From Paragordius varius (Eukaryota > Nematomorpha): DNA of 64,000 nucleotides. The translations under genes and the position numbers were made by a program. Of the stretch, positions 11,313 through 24,987 are shown in pieces. Below the pieces are notes generated by a model, which did no database searches, was not told the origin of the DNA, and worked only from the letters and a program-made list of their open reading frames with translations. The first letter of the stretch is position 1, and each line of letters begins with the position of its first letter. The stretch is from assembly GCA_964247055.1 (NCBI GenBank), contig OZ176050.1, positions 14,632,001-14,696,000 of the forward strand, given 5' to 3'.

Positions 11313-13390
11313 AAAAATTCTTTTAAAACTCTTAAAATTCTTTTAAAACTCCTAAAATTCTGTTAAAACTCCTAAAATTCTGTAAAACTCCTAAAATTCT
11401 TTTAAAACTCTTAAAAATCTTTTAAAACTCCTAAAATTCTGTTAAAACTCCTAAAATTCTGTTAAAACTCCTAAAATTCTGTTAAAACTTTCTTAAAATC
11501 GCTAAAAATCTCTTAAAACTGCTAAAAAGTTTTTAAATCCTAAAATTCTTTTGAAACTCTTAAAAATCTTTTAAAACTCCTAAAATCCTGTTAAAACTCC
11601 TAAAATTCTTTTAAAAAACTGCTAAAACTCTTGTAAAACCTCCAAAACTCTTTTAAAACCTCCAAAACTCTTTTAAACCTGCTAAAATTCTTTTAAAACT
11701 CTTAAAACTGCTAAAATTCTTTTAAAACTGCTAAAATTCTTTTAAAACTGCTAAAATTTTCTTAAAACTGCTAAAACTTTCTTAAAACTGCTAAAAATCT
11801 CTTAAAACTGCTAAAAAGTTTTTAAATCCTAAAATTCTTTTAAAACTCTTAAAATTCTTTTAAAACTCCTAAAATTCTGTTAAAACTCCTAAAATTCTTT
11901 TAAAACTCTTAAAATTCTTTTAAAACTCCTAAAATTCTGTTAAAACTGCTAAAATTGTTTTAAAACTGCTAAAATTTTCTTAAAACTGCTAAAAATCTCT
12001 TAAAACTGCTAAAAAGTTTTTAAATCCTAAAATTCTTTTAAAACTCCTAAAATTCTTTTAAAACTCCTAAAATTCTTTTAAAACTCCTAAAATTCTGTTA
12101 AAACTCCTAAAATTCTGTTAAAACTCCTAAAATTCTGTTAAAACTTTCTTAAAATCGCTAAAAATCTCTTAAAACTGCTAAAAAGTTTTTAAATCCTAAA
12201 ATTCTTTTGAAACTCTTAAAAATCTTTTAAAACTCCTAAAATCCTGTTAAAACTCCTAAAATTCTTTTAAAAAACTGCTAAAACTCTTGTAAAACCTCCA
12301 AAACTCTTTTAAAACCTCCAAAACTCTTTTAAAACCTCCAAAACTCTTTTAAACCCGCTAAAACTCTTTTAAACCCGCTAAAACTCTTTTAAACCCGCTA
12401 AAACTCTTTTAAACCCGCTAAAACTCTTTTAAACCCGCTAAAATTCTTTTAAAACTCCTAATTTTTTTAAAACCGCTAAAACTCTTGTAAAACCGAAAAA
12501 CTGTTTAAAAATTTTTTTTAAACAGCTAACTCTTTTTAAACCGCTAATTTTTTTAAAACCGCAAAACTATTTTAAAAAATCGCTTAAAACTGCTAAAAAT
12601 TTTGTGAAACCGCCAAAACTAATTGAAAATCGTTAAAACTCTTTTAAAACCGCTAAAATCTTTTAAAAACCGCAAAACTATTATATAAAATCGCTTCTGC
12701 CAAAACCTCTTTAAACCGCAAAAACTCTTTTAAAACTACTAAAATACTTGTAAAACTCTTAAAATTCTTTTAAAACTCCTAAAATTCTTTTAAAACTCTT
12801 AAAACTGCTAAAATTCTTTTAAAACTGCTAAAATTTTCTTAAAACTGCTAAAATTTTTTTAAAACTGCTAAAATTTTCTTAAAACTGCTAAAAATCTCTT
12901 AAAACTGCTAAAAAGTTTTTAAATCCTAAAATTCTTTTAAAACTCTTAAAAAACTTTTAAAACTCCTAAAAATCTTTTAAAACTCCTAAAATTCTTTTAA
13001 AACTCTTAAAATTCTTTTAAAACTCTTAAAACTGCTAAAATTTTCTTAAAACCGCTAAAAATCTTTTAAAACCGCTAAAAACCCTTCGAAAACCGCTAAA
13101 AATCCTTTAAAACCCGCATTTTTCTTTCAAAAACCGCAAAAATACTATGCTAAAAACTCTTTTAAAACCGCTAAAATTCTTTTAAAACTGCTAAAATTCT
13201 TTTAAAACCGCTAAAACTCTTAAAACCGCTAAAAATCTTTCAAAAACCGCAAAAATACTCTGCTAAAAACGCCTTTAAAACCGTTAAAATTCTTTTGGAA
13301 CCAGCAAAAACTATTTTGAAACTGCTAATTCTTGTAAAACTGCTAAAATTAAACCGCTAAACCTCTTTTAAAACCGCTCAAAATTGAAAA
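11313..13390. repeat. M1 minisatellite, unit 2
   Basis: Same repeat family as in unit 1, but shorter. It contains a local expansion of a cccgctaaaactcttttaaa variant near 12350-12440 that has fewer copies in units 3 and 4, which shows recent copy-number change inside an otherwise near-identical unit. Confidence 0.9.
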
Positions 13391-13473
13391 ATTCTCACTT
13401 AATGCTTTTTAATTTACATTATTTATAAATGCTGTTTTTTTAACATTTTATTTTAAGAGATTTTTTAATTTAG

Positions 13474-16400
13474 AATGTTTGATTGCCTCAGTCATTTGCG
13501 CAAAAACCGAGGAAGAAAATTGAATATTTCGGAATTGGTAATTAATATTTTATTTTATTAATCAGTGTTAAGTAAAATCTAAGTGTCTTATATTAATGTT
13601 GTTTTGCTATTTTTTATCAATCAGTTATTTTTCAGTTGTTTTATAAATTAATTTTTTCTTAGTTTTTTATTAACAGTTGTATTTTTCAGACAGTTACTTT
13701 ATGATCAGTTGTTTTTATAATCAGTTTATTAGTTATTGTAGTTAATCATTTTTTATTCATCAGTTGTTTTCAATCTTTATTAAATCAGTTGTTTTTATTA
13801 ATAAGTTTTTATATATCAAATGTTATAATTTTACAGTTTTTTTTAACCAGATGTTTTTATTAATCATTTCCAACCAGCTGTTTTTATAAATCATTTTATT
13901 TTATTCATCTTTGTCAAATCAGTTGTTTTTATTAATAATTTGTTTTTATTAAAAATTTGTTTTTATTAAAAATTTGTTTTTATTAATAATTTGTTTTTAT
14001 TAATCACTTGTTTTAATTAAGCAGCTGTATTTGTTTTTTATAATCGCTTGTTTTTAATAATCAGTTAAATAATCCCTTGTTTTAAGTAACCAGTTGTTTT
14101 AAATAATCAGTTGTTTAAATAATGTTTTTATTAATCAGTTGTTTCACATAATTAACTGTTTTGAGTTGTTTTTGTCCATCAGTTGTATAATTTATCAGTT
14201 GTTTAATTTATAAGTTGTTTTAATTAATCAGTTGTTTTAATTAATCAGTTGTTATTGTTATTAACCTATTTTAATTGGTCAGTTGTTTTAATTGGTCAGT
14301 TGTTTTAATTGGTCAGTTGTTTTAATTGGTCAGTTGTTTTAATTAATCAGTTGTTTTACAATAATTTGTTGTTTATAATCAGCTGTTTTTATGAATCATT
14401 TGTTTTATAAATTATTTGTTTTTATAATCAGATGTTTTTAATAATCAGTTGTTTTTATTAGTTTTTAATAATCTTATTAAAATATGTTGTTTTTATTCAG
14501 CTGTGTTCATAAATCATTTGTTTTTATAATCAGTCGTTAATAATCAGTTAAATATCAGCTGTTTTTATTAAAAAAATTTGTTCACCCTTTCAAATCAGCT
14601 GTTTTATTAATCATTCGTTTTTTCCATCTTTTCCAATCAGCTGTCTTTTCCAATTATTTGTTTTTATTGATCATTTGTTATTTAATCATTGTTTTATTAA
14701 TTTATATACACTTGTAATTAATAATCATTTGAGCAGCTGTTTATTAAAGTAGCTGTTTGAATCAGTTTTTATTAATTATTATTACTAATCGGTTGTTTTG
14801 AATTATTAGTTGTTAATTTTTTTTATAATAATCAGTTTATTAATTAATTGCTTTTATTAATTATTTTGTTTTGATAAATTAATTATTTTTTAATCACTTC
14901 TTTTATTATTACTTATATACTGTTGTTTTTATAAATTATTTGTTAAATCAGCTGTTTTAAGTTGGTTTTCTTAATCAGTTGTTTAACTTTTTTTATATTA
15001 ATCAGTATATTAATCAGCTGTTTATTAATAATCTGTGTTATAATTTATATACAGTCATTTTTTATATTCATTTGATAAATCAGCTGTTTTTAATACCACT
15101 GTTTTATAAGTTATAAACTTATGATTGATAAATATTGTATTGAAAATGTATATGGTTTGAAACATATAGTTTCTTAATACATTTAAATTAAGCAATTTAA
15201 TATATCATTAGATTTAATCAAAAAACAGGTGATTATTTATAAATGGTTTCACAAAAATTGAACGCAAAATGTTAAAAAATTGTTGTTTTTATTAATTATA
15301 GTAAATTTGTAAAGGCAATTAATTGATTGGTCTTTTAAGAGTTGATTGAATGTTTAATGAGAGAATTTGTATATTTTTATTGGCGTTTTCAGAAAACTAC
15401 CTTATTTATCAATATGATGTAACAAAACTCAAACTTATCAAATATATTTATTCCATAATTTTTAGAACATTTGCCTTAATTTGCCCAAAACTGAAACGAA
15501 TCGTAAAGAAGATAATTACTTTGAATTAATCCAAATATGGTAATTATTTTTACTATTTTAAAACAATTATTTTCTTAATGTTTTGTAGTTAGATGTTTTT
15601 AATTTTTTTTTACAAAGAGTGGATTTTATGAAAGAATTAAATATATATATAGAAACCGCAAAAGTCAGCTGATATTTATAGATTACTGTTTTACTTTATG
15701 TTTAACACTAATTAAAATAAATCGTATACTTTTTTTGAAAAAATTCATTGTTTTTTAAAAAACTGCCCATTAAATTATGAATTAAACCGCCAGCTTTCTC
15801 TTTAAATCAGCTGATAATACAAGGCCCGTTATTTGACACAAACAAAGAATAAAAACGTTTAAAATATATATTTTATATTAACCAACGTTTTCACTATAAT
15901 ATACATTTTTATAATATCCGATTTGTAATATTTCTTTCTGAAATTTACGATTATTTTTAGATATAAAAGATTTTGTAAATATATATTCTTGTTTTAAGTT
16001 TTAGTTTTATAATTTTTTCCATATTCTTTTTAGAATGAGTTGGGCTTAACCACTCTATGTGTCAACTAAATCTGAAATATTTGGCTTAGATTTATCTGGA
16101 ACAAATGGTATAAATTTCTTAATTATATAACCGCTTATTTTATTAAACTATAATAAATTTTGACTCACCTTATTACAAATAATACAAGGTGTTTATGAAA
16201 ACGCCTTAAACAACAACTTGGGTTTTATTTAGGACCTCAAAAACTAAATTTTTTACGATTACTATTCTAATTTTTATTCAACGATTGATTAACAAAACCC
16301 CAAATATTTTTATGAAATTTGTTTTTTACATATACCAATTATGATTGCGATATATTCTTTAAATTTTTTTCATATAGTTGTGTATTTATTTTATTACTTT

Positions 16401-16712
16401 AATATTTTCTTTTTCGTAACATGAGGTTTGAATTGCCTTATTATCTAACACTATAAATAATTTGTTATAGGTTAGCACTAATGAAAATTAAGTATTTTTG
16501 GTGTCGTTACGAACTTTCAAACAAATAATTATTCAATAATCATTTATTAATATGAAACTACCTGATTCTAATGTAATAATTGACTTTTGTTTACAAATTA
16601 AAACAGTTAAATATTTTGTTTTTTCATTTTAGTTAAAGAACACCCCCTATTTTCTTTAAAAATTCGTCACCTGTGGTTAAAAGATATTGTACTTTCAATT
16701 TTTCGATTTTGA
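13474..16712 (+). pseudogene. Small gene, array copy 2 (early stop)
   Basis: Exons 13474-13537, 15466-15539, 16034-16058, 16090-16107 and 16633-16712 match copy 1 with intact splice signals. The second exon is 74 nt, not 57: it holds 17 extra bases (aagataattactttgaa). That frame reads on through EDNYFELIQI, but the joint to the third exon then makes TGA, giving 45 residues. Either copy 1 lost 17 bases or the ancestor of units 2-4 gained them. There is no promoter, so expression would need read-through from unit 1 or a cryptic start. Confidence 0.4.
13557..15110. repeat. M2 minisatellite, unit 2
   Basis: Same T/G-rich family as in unit 1. A run of taattggtcagttgtttt at 14270-14340 differs by one repeat from unit 3, another sign of slippage between near-identical units. 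Confidence 0.85.
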
Positions 16713-19636
16713 TTCCCATAAATCCCTATCATAGATCGGGTTACTAGAAATAATCATTTTAGCAGTATAACTTTTAGAGCTTTCGAGTTTGTGGGTTAGG
16801 GTTAGGGTGAGGGATTGGAGTTGGTTCATTTTCTTACGAGACCCATGCATTTTAATTTTATCCTTAAATTCTTTGTCTCTGAATTTTTTAGATTCTGATT
16901 GACTTAAGGAAGGATATTCTTTTAATTTTCGTAATTCTGTTTTTTTGTTTAATTTTACACTATTTTAGCAAAAGAGTTAACATTATCTGAATTTTGTCTT
17001 TAATTCGTAAAGTACATATAATATTTTAACATTTGTATGCTTAATTTAATATTTTTTAGTGGTTTTAATTACAACGATATATTGTTTTTTGGATAAAATT
17101 TTTCAGATAATTTTGATGATTGAAAGTTTTTTTCATAAATATCTTTGTGTGATTTTTTATTTGATTTGCTTTAAAATTTAGTGGTTCTCGATCTTGAAAT
17201 ATCCTAAAATTTTTCTAATAGCAAAGTTTCATTGACTATCTGTAAAAATATTATATCTGTTTGACAAATTTTTCATGTTTAAAAACGCAACAATATTTTC
17301 CTTATTTATGTATATTTGCTTTTTAATGGTTAAGATTTGGTAGTATTAGCAATACATTTACAGTGTAAGGTTAAATAACTTTAAGGGCTTCGAGTTTGTG
17401 GGCTAGGGTTAGGGATTGGAATTGGTTCATTATTTTAAAGAAGTCTGCGCATTTCGATTTATTCATAAAACCTTTGTCTCTGATTTTTTCAATTTCCTTA
17501 TCGTTAACAATTGATTTTGAATTAAGGACATGGCATTTCAGGCATCGTTAATTTAAAAAACATGAATGTTTAATATAAAATCAATCCTGTGAATAAATTC
17601 CTAATTTGGTTGTAACCCCTATTTTAATTGATTGTAAATATTCGCTTTCCCGAAATAAGGCTTATTTTAATACAGTTTTTTATATATTTATTTGCGATTG
17701 AAAAGTTTTGGAGTTTGTGGTTTAGGTTAGGGATTAATGCATTATATTAAAAAAACCGTTTTATATTTTAATTAAATTTACCGGAAAGTAAGTTCAAGAC
17801 GGCCTAAAATTGTAAATATAGAACTGTATATTTCGCTAAAAAATCGTCCACATCTAAAAGAATATTTTATTGTAAAAATTATTCTGATCCTGTGTATTTG
17901 TATGCTCGATTCAACAACCGTTTTTAGATAGATATCAGGCTTTCTGTTAATAAATAATATTCAAGTGAAAAAAATTTTTTTATTTCATTTGAAATTAAAT
18001 GCCCACTCTTATTTATTTGATATATTTTGTTATTTTTTCTCTGTTCCATCCGACAAATATCTTTTATGAACTTTTGTTTGATATTTGAAAACGGTTAAAT
18101 ATAAAAACTTTGGCAAATATATGTTATCTAATTAAAAAATATCTATAAAATTGCTTTTAAATGGTTTAATTGCAAGTTTATTTAGAGAACTGGTGCCTCG
18201 ATTAAGCCTAAGACTCGCGCATTTTTTTAAATTTTTATATTATATTGTAAATTTAAGGTTTTAACTATGCAACTTAATAATTTTTTAAAACTACAATTTG
18301 GCCTAAACAAGCAAAAAACTGTAGATTTCTTTAACACTTCTAATATTTTAATATAATCGCTGTTCCCCACAAAATGCAAAACTTATTACAAAAAGTAAAA
18401 GTACCACATTTGTCTTTAGTATTTAATTTTAATTTAAATCTATTAATATTTTATAGATTCTTTAAATACTGCCAAATTGCAATCAAAACATTAGCTCAAA
18501 AACGATATTGAAATTAACAAACTAAACAAGAGTGAAAGATGAATGACGAAACATAGACATAACAGCAAAATGATAACCAGACAACAATGAATATCAAAGA
18601 AAATGAATATTTTATATAATAACTTCAATAAATATAATGTTGCATTTATTATGATGCAAAAACCGAGGAAGAAAATTGAATATTTCGGAATTGGTAATTA
18701 ATATTTTATTTTATTAATCAGTGAAGTAAAATCTAAGTGTTATATTTTGTTTTGCTATTTTTTATCAATCAGTTATTTTTCAGTTGTTTTATTAATTATT
18801 TTTTCTTAGTTTTTTATTAACAGTTGTATTTTTCAGACAGTTACTTTATGATCAGTTGTTTTTATAATCAGTTTATTAGTTTTCTAGATAATTTTTTTTA
18901 TTTCTAAAAAACAGACAATAAAATTCTCAAAATAAGTCAATTTTCTCTAATCCTAAAAATTTTCAAATAGGTTAATTTTTTCAAATAAAAAAGCGCTAAA
19001 GCTCTCTAAAAACTGCTAAAATTGTCTGAAAATGTCTGAAAATGTCTTTTTTTAAATTTAAGATAGGTGGTTAATTCTATGATAATGGTTTTTTAATTCT
19101 TAACACCCCTAAAAATCTTTAAAGTTTTTTAAACGCTACAAACAAATTACTAAAATACTAAAATTTTAATGAAATTCTGCATAAAAGCTATTTTTTAAAC
19201 TTAATATAATATCTCCAAAAACCTTGAAAATTAAAAGCGTTGAAATTATCTAAAATCGTATTTTTAAATATAAACCACTAGAATTTACTAAAAGCCGCTA
19301 AATTTTATTAAAAAACCGCTGATATATATGCGAAAAAAAATTCATTTTTTAATTTTAAGACAGATAAATTATAATCCTAATTTTTAACCAATAATCTTAA
19401 TTAACAATAAAATCTTTTCAAAAAACGCTAAATTCTTTTAAAAAACTCCTAAATCATTTATAGAACCGACAAAAATTAAAAGTTTTTTTTAAAATAGGTA
19501 ATTAATAAAGGCCTTAAATTATATTCCTAAATATCAAATAACCGCTATTTAAAAAACTACTAACCTTTATTCTATTAAAAACTATTTTGAAACTGCAAGA
19601 ATTTTTTTGTAACCACAAAAACTCTTTTAATACTGC

Positions 19637-21675
19637 AAAAATTCTTTTAAAACTCTTAAAATTCTTTTAAAACTCCTAAAATTCTGTTAAAACTCCTAAA
19701 ATTCTGTAAAACTCCTAAAATTCTTTTAAAACTCTTAAAAATCTTTTAAAACTCCTAAAATTCTGTTAAAACTCCTAAAATTCTGTTAAAACTCCTAAAA
19801 TTCTGTTAAAACTTTCTTAAAATCGCTAAAAATCTCTTAAAACTGCTAAAAAGTTTTTAAATCCTAAAATTCTTTTGAAACTCTTAAAAATCTTTTAAAA
19901 CTCCTAAAATCCTGTTAAAACTCCTAAAATTCTTTTAAAAAACTGCTAAAACTCTTGTAAAACCTCCAAAACTCTTTTAAAACCTCCAAAACTCTTTTAA
20001 ACCTGCTAAAATTCTTTTAAAACTCTTAAAACTGCTAAAATTCTTTTAAAACTGCTAAAATTCTTTTAAAACTGCTAAAATTTTCTTAAAACTGCTAAAA
20101 CTTTCTTAAAACTGCTAAAAATCTCTTAAAACTGCTAAAAAGTTTTTAAATCCTAAAATTCTTTTAAAACTCTTAAAATTCTTTTAAAACTCCTAAAATT
20201 CTGTTAAAACTCCTAAAATTCTTTTAAAACTCTTAAAATTCTTTTAAAACTCCTAAAATTCTGTTAAAACTTTCTTAAAATCGCTAAAAATCTCTTAAAA
20301 CTGCTAAAATTGTTTTAAAACTGCTAAAATTTTCTTAAAACTGCTAAAAATCTCTTAAAACTGCTAAAAAGTTTTTAAATCCTAAAATTCTTTTAAAACT
20401 CCTAAAATTCTTTTAAAACTCCTAAAATTCTTTTAAAACTCCTAAAATTCTGTTAAAACTCCTAAAATTCTGTTAAAACTCCTAAAATTCTGTTAAAACT
20501 TTCTTAAAATCGCTAAAAATCTCTTAAAACTGCTAAAAAGTTTTTAAATCCTAAAATTCTTTTGAAACTCTTAAAAATCTTTTAAAACTCCTAAAATTCT
20601 TTTAAAAAACTGCTAAAACTCTTGTAAAACCTCCAAAACTCTTTTAAAACCTCCAAAACTCTTTTAAAACCTCCAAAACTCTTTTAAAACCTCCAAAACT
20701 CTTTTAAACCCGCTAAAACTCTTTTAAACCCGCTAAACTTTTAAAACTCCTAATTTTTTTAAAACCGCTAAAACTCTTGTAAAACCGAAAAACTGTTTAA
20801 AAATTTTTTTTAAACAGCTAACTCTTTTTAAACCGCTAATTTTTTTAAAACCGCAAAACTATTTTAAAAAATCGCTTAAAACTGCTAAAAATTTTGTGAA
20901 ACCGCCAAAACTAATTGAAAATCGTTAAAACTCTTTTAAAACCGCTAAAATCTTTTAAAAACCGCAAAACTATTATATAAAATCGCTTCTGCCAAAACCT
21001 CTTTAAACCGCAAAAACTCTTTTAAAACTACTAAAATACTTGTAAAACTCTTAAAATTCTTTTAAAACTCCTAAAATTCTTTTAAAACTCTTAAAACTGC
21101 TAAAATTCTTTTAAAACTGCTAAAATTTTCTTAAAACTGCTAAAATTTTTTTAAAACTGCTAAAATTTTCTTAAAACTGCTAAAAATCTCTTAAAACTGC
21201 TAAAAAGTTTTTAAATCCTAAAATTCTTTTAAAACTCTTAAAAAACTTTTAAAACTCCTAAAAATCTTTTAAAACTCCTAAAATTCTTTTAAAACTCTTA
21301 AAATTCTTTTAAAACTCTTAAAACTGCTAAAATTTTCTTAAAACCGCTAAAAATCTTTTAAAACCGCTAAAAACCCTTCGAAAACCGCTAAAAATCCTTT
21401 AAAACCCGCATTTTTCTTTCAAAAACCGCAAAAATACTATGCTAAAAACTCTTTTAAAACCGCTAAAATTCTTTTAAAACTGCTAAAATTCTTTTAAAAC
21501 CGCTAAAACTCTTAAAACCGCTAAAAATCTTTCAAAAACCGCAAAAATACTCTGCTAAAAACGCCTTTAAAACCGTTAAAATTCTTTTGGAACCAGCAAA
21601 AACTATTTTGAAACTGCTAATTCTTGTAAAACTGCTAAAATTAAACCGCTAAACCTCTTTTAAAACCGCTCAAAA
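19637..21675. repeat. M1 minisatellite, unit 3
   Basis: As in unit 2, with an extra block near 20270-20300 (a duplicated cttaaaatcgctaaaaatctc segment) and fewer of the cccgctaaaa variants. Confidence 0.9.
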
Positions 21676-21765
21676 TTGAAAAATTCTCACTTAATGCTTT
21701 TTAATTTACATTATTTATAAATGCTGTTTTTTTAACATTTTATTTTAAGAGATTTTTTAATTTAG

Positions 21766-24700
21766 AATGTTTGATTGCCTCAGTCATTTGCGCAAAAACC
21801 GAGGAAGAAAATTGAATATTTCGGAATTGGTAATTAATATTTTATTTTATTAATCAGTGTTAAGTAAAATCTAAGTGTCTTATATTAATGTTGTTTTGCT
21901 ATTTTTTATCAATCAGTTATTTTTCAGTTGTTTTATAAATTAATTTTTTCTTAGTTTTTTATTAACAGTTGTATTTTTCAGACAGTTACTTTATGATCAG
22001 TTGTTTTTATAATCAGTTTATTAGTTATTGTAGTTAATCATTTTTTATTCATCAGTTGTTTTCAATCTTTATTAAATCAGTTGTTTTTATTAATAAGTTT
22101 TTATATATCAAATGTTATAATTTTACAGTTTTTTTTAACCAGATGTTTTTATTAATCATTTCCAACCAGCTGTTTTTATAAATCATTTTATTTTATTCAT
22201 CTTTGTCAAATCAGTTGTTTTTATTAATAATTTGTTTTTATTAAAAATTTGTTTTTATTAAAAATTTGTTTTTATTAATAATTTGTTTTTATTAATCACT
22301 TGTTTTAATTAAGCAGCTGTATTTGTTTTTTATAATCGCTTGTTTTTAATAATCAGTTAAATAATCCCTTGTTTTAAGTAACCAGTTGTTTTAAATAATC
22401 AGTTGTTTAAATAATGTTTTTATTAATCAGTTGTTTCACATAATTAACTGTTTTGAGTTGTTTTTGTCCATCAGTTGTATAATTTATCAGTTGTTTAATT
22501 TATAAGTTGTTTTAATTAATCAGTTGTTTTAATTAATCAGTTGTTATTGTTATTAACCTATTTTAATTGGTCAGTTGTTTTAATTGGTCAGTTGTTTTAA
22601 TTGGTCAGTTGTTTTAATTAATCAGTTGTTTTACAATAATTTGTTGTTTATAATCAGCTGTTTTTATGAATCATTTGTTTTATAAATTATTTGTTTTTAT
22701 AATCAGATGTTTTTAATAATCAGTTGTTTTTATTAGTTTTTAATAATCTTATTAAAATATGTTGTTTTTATTCAGCTGTGTTCATAAATCATTTGTTTTT
22801 ATAATCAGTCGTTAATAATCAGTTAAATATCAGCTGTTTTTATTAAAAAAATTTGTTCACCCTTTCAAATCAGCTGTTTTATTAATCATTCGTTTTTTCC
22901 ATCTTTTCCAATCAGCTGTCTTTTCCAATTATTTGTTTTTATTGATCATTTGTTATTTAATCATTGTTTTATTAATTTATATACACTTGTAATTAATAAT
23001 CATTTGAGCAGCTGTTTATTAAAGTAGCTGTTTGAATCAGTTTTTATTAATTATTATTACTAATCGGTTGTTTTGAATTATTAGTTGTTAATTTTTTTTA
23101 TAATAATCAGTTTATTAATTAATTGCTTTTATTAATTATTTTGTTTTGATAAATTAATTATTTTTTAATCACTTCTTTTATTATTACTTATATACTGTTG
23201 TTTTTATAAATTATTTGTTAAATCAGCTGTTTTAAGTTGGTTTTCTTAATCAGTTGTTTAACTTTTTTTATATTAATCAGTATATTAATCAGCTGTTTAT
23301 TAATAATCTGTGTTATAATTTATATACAGTCATTTTTTATATTCATTTGATAAATCAGCTGTTTTTAATACCACTGTTTTATAAGTTATAAACTTATGAT
23401 TGATAAATATTGTATTGAAAATGTATATGGTTTGAAACATATAGTTTCTTAATACATTTAAATTAAGCAATTTAATATATCATTAGATTTAATCAAAAAA
23501 CAGGTGATTATTTATAAATGGTTTCACAAAAATTGAACGCAAAATGTTAAAAAATTGTTGTTTTTATTAATTATAGTAAATTTGTAAAGGCAATTAATTG
23601 ATTGGTCTTTTAAGAGTTGATTGAATGTTTAATGAGAGAATTTGTATATTTTTATTGGCGTTTTCAGAAAACTACCTTATTTATCAATATGATGTAACAA
23701 AACTCAAACTTATCAAATATATTTATTCCATAATTTTTAGAACATTTGCCTTAATTTGCCCAAAACTGAAACGAATCGTAAAGAAGATAATTACTTTGAA
23801 TTAATCCAAATATGGTAATTATTTTTACTATTTTAAAACAATTATTTTCTTAATGTTTTGTAGTTAGATGTTTTTAATTTTTTTTTACAAAGAGTGGATT
23901 TTATGAAAGAATTAAATATATATATAGAAACCGCAAAAGTCAGCTGATATTTATAGATTACTGTTTTACTTTATGTTTAACACTAATTAAAATAAATCGT
24001 ATACTTTTTTTGAAAAAATTCATTGTTTTTTAAAAAACTGCCCATTAAATTATGAATTAAACCGCCAGCTTTCTCTTTAAATCAGCTGATAATACAAGGC
24101 CCGTTATTTGACACAAACAAAGAATAAAAACGTTTAAAATATATATTTTATATTAACCAACGTTTTCACTATAATATACATTTTTATAATATCCGATTTG
24201 TAATATTTCTTTCTGAAATTTACGATTATTTTTAGATATAAAAGATTTTGTAAATATATATTCTTGTTTTAAGTTTTAGTTTTATAATTTTTTCCATATT
24301 CTTTTTAGAATGAGTTGGGCTTAACCACTCTATGTGTCAACTAAATCTGAAATATTTGGCTTAGATTTATCTGGAACAAATGGTATAAATTTCTTAATTA
24401 TATAACCGCTTATTTTATTAAACTATAATAAATTTTGACTCACCTTATTACAAATAATACAAGGTGTTTATGAAAACGCCTTAAACAACAACTTGGGTTT
24501 TATTTAGGACCTCAAAAACTAAATTTTTTACGATTACTATTCTAATTTTTATTCAACGATTGATTAACAAAACCCCAAATATTTTTATGAAATTTGTTTT
24601 TTACATATACCAATTATGATTGCGATATATTCTTTAAATTTTTTTCATATAGTTGTGTATTTATTTTATTACTTTAATATTTTCTTTTTCGTAACATGAG

Positions 24701-24987
24701 GTTTGAATTGCCTTATTATCTAACACTATAAATAATTTGTTATAGGTTAGCACTAATGAAAATTAAGTATTTTTGGTGTCGTTACGAACTTTCAAACAAA
24801 TAATTATTCAATAATCATTTATTAATATGAAACTACCTGATTCTAATGTAATAATTGACTTTTGTTTACAAATTAAAACAGTTAAATATTTTGTTTTTTC
24901 ATTTTAGTTAAAGAACACCCCCTATTTTCTTTAAAAATTCGTCACCTGTGGTTAAAAGATATTGTACTTTCAATTTTTCGATTTTGA
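21766..24987 (+). pseudogene. Small gene, array copy 3 (early stop)
   Basis: Exons 1 and 2 are at 21766-21829 and 23741-23814, and the last exon at 24908-24987. It has the same 74-nt second exon and the same early stop as copy 2. No own promoter is seen. Confidence 0.4.
21838..23390. repeat. M2 minisatellite, unit 3
   Basis: Same family as in the other units, one repeat shorter than unit 2 near 22560-22620. Confidence 0.85.

Larger units (their letters stand above)
10332..18655 (+). repeat. Array unit 2
   Basis: Begins with the chimeric insert, then repeats the order of unit 1 from 1721. It is nearly identical to unit 3, differing mainly in minisatellite copy number. It has no promoter or leader exons. 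Confidence 0.9.

Noticed and set aside
10332-18655. Unit 2 as an LTR element with the 226-bp direct repeats as LTRs
   Set aside because: The 226-bp piece is a copy of internal exon 1/M2 sequence, has no LTR ends or primer-binding site, and the unit holds no retroelement coding region.
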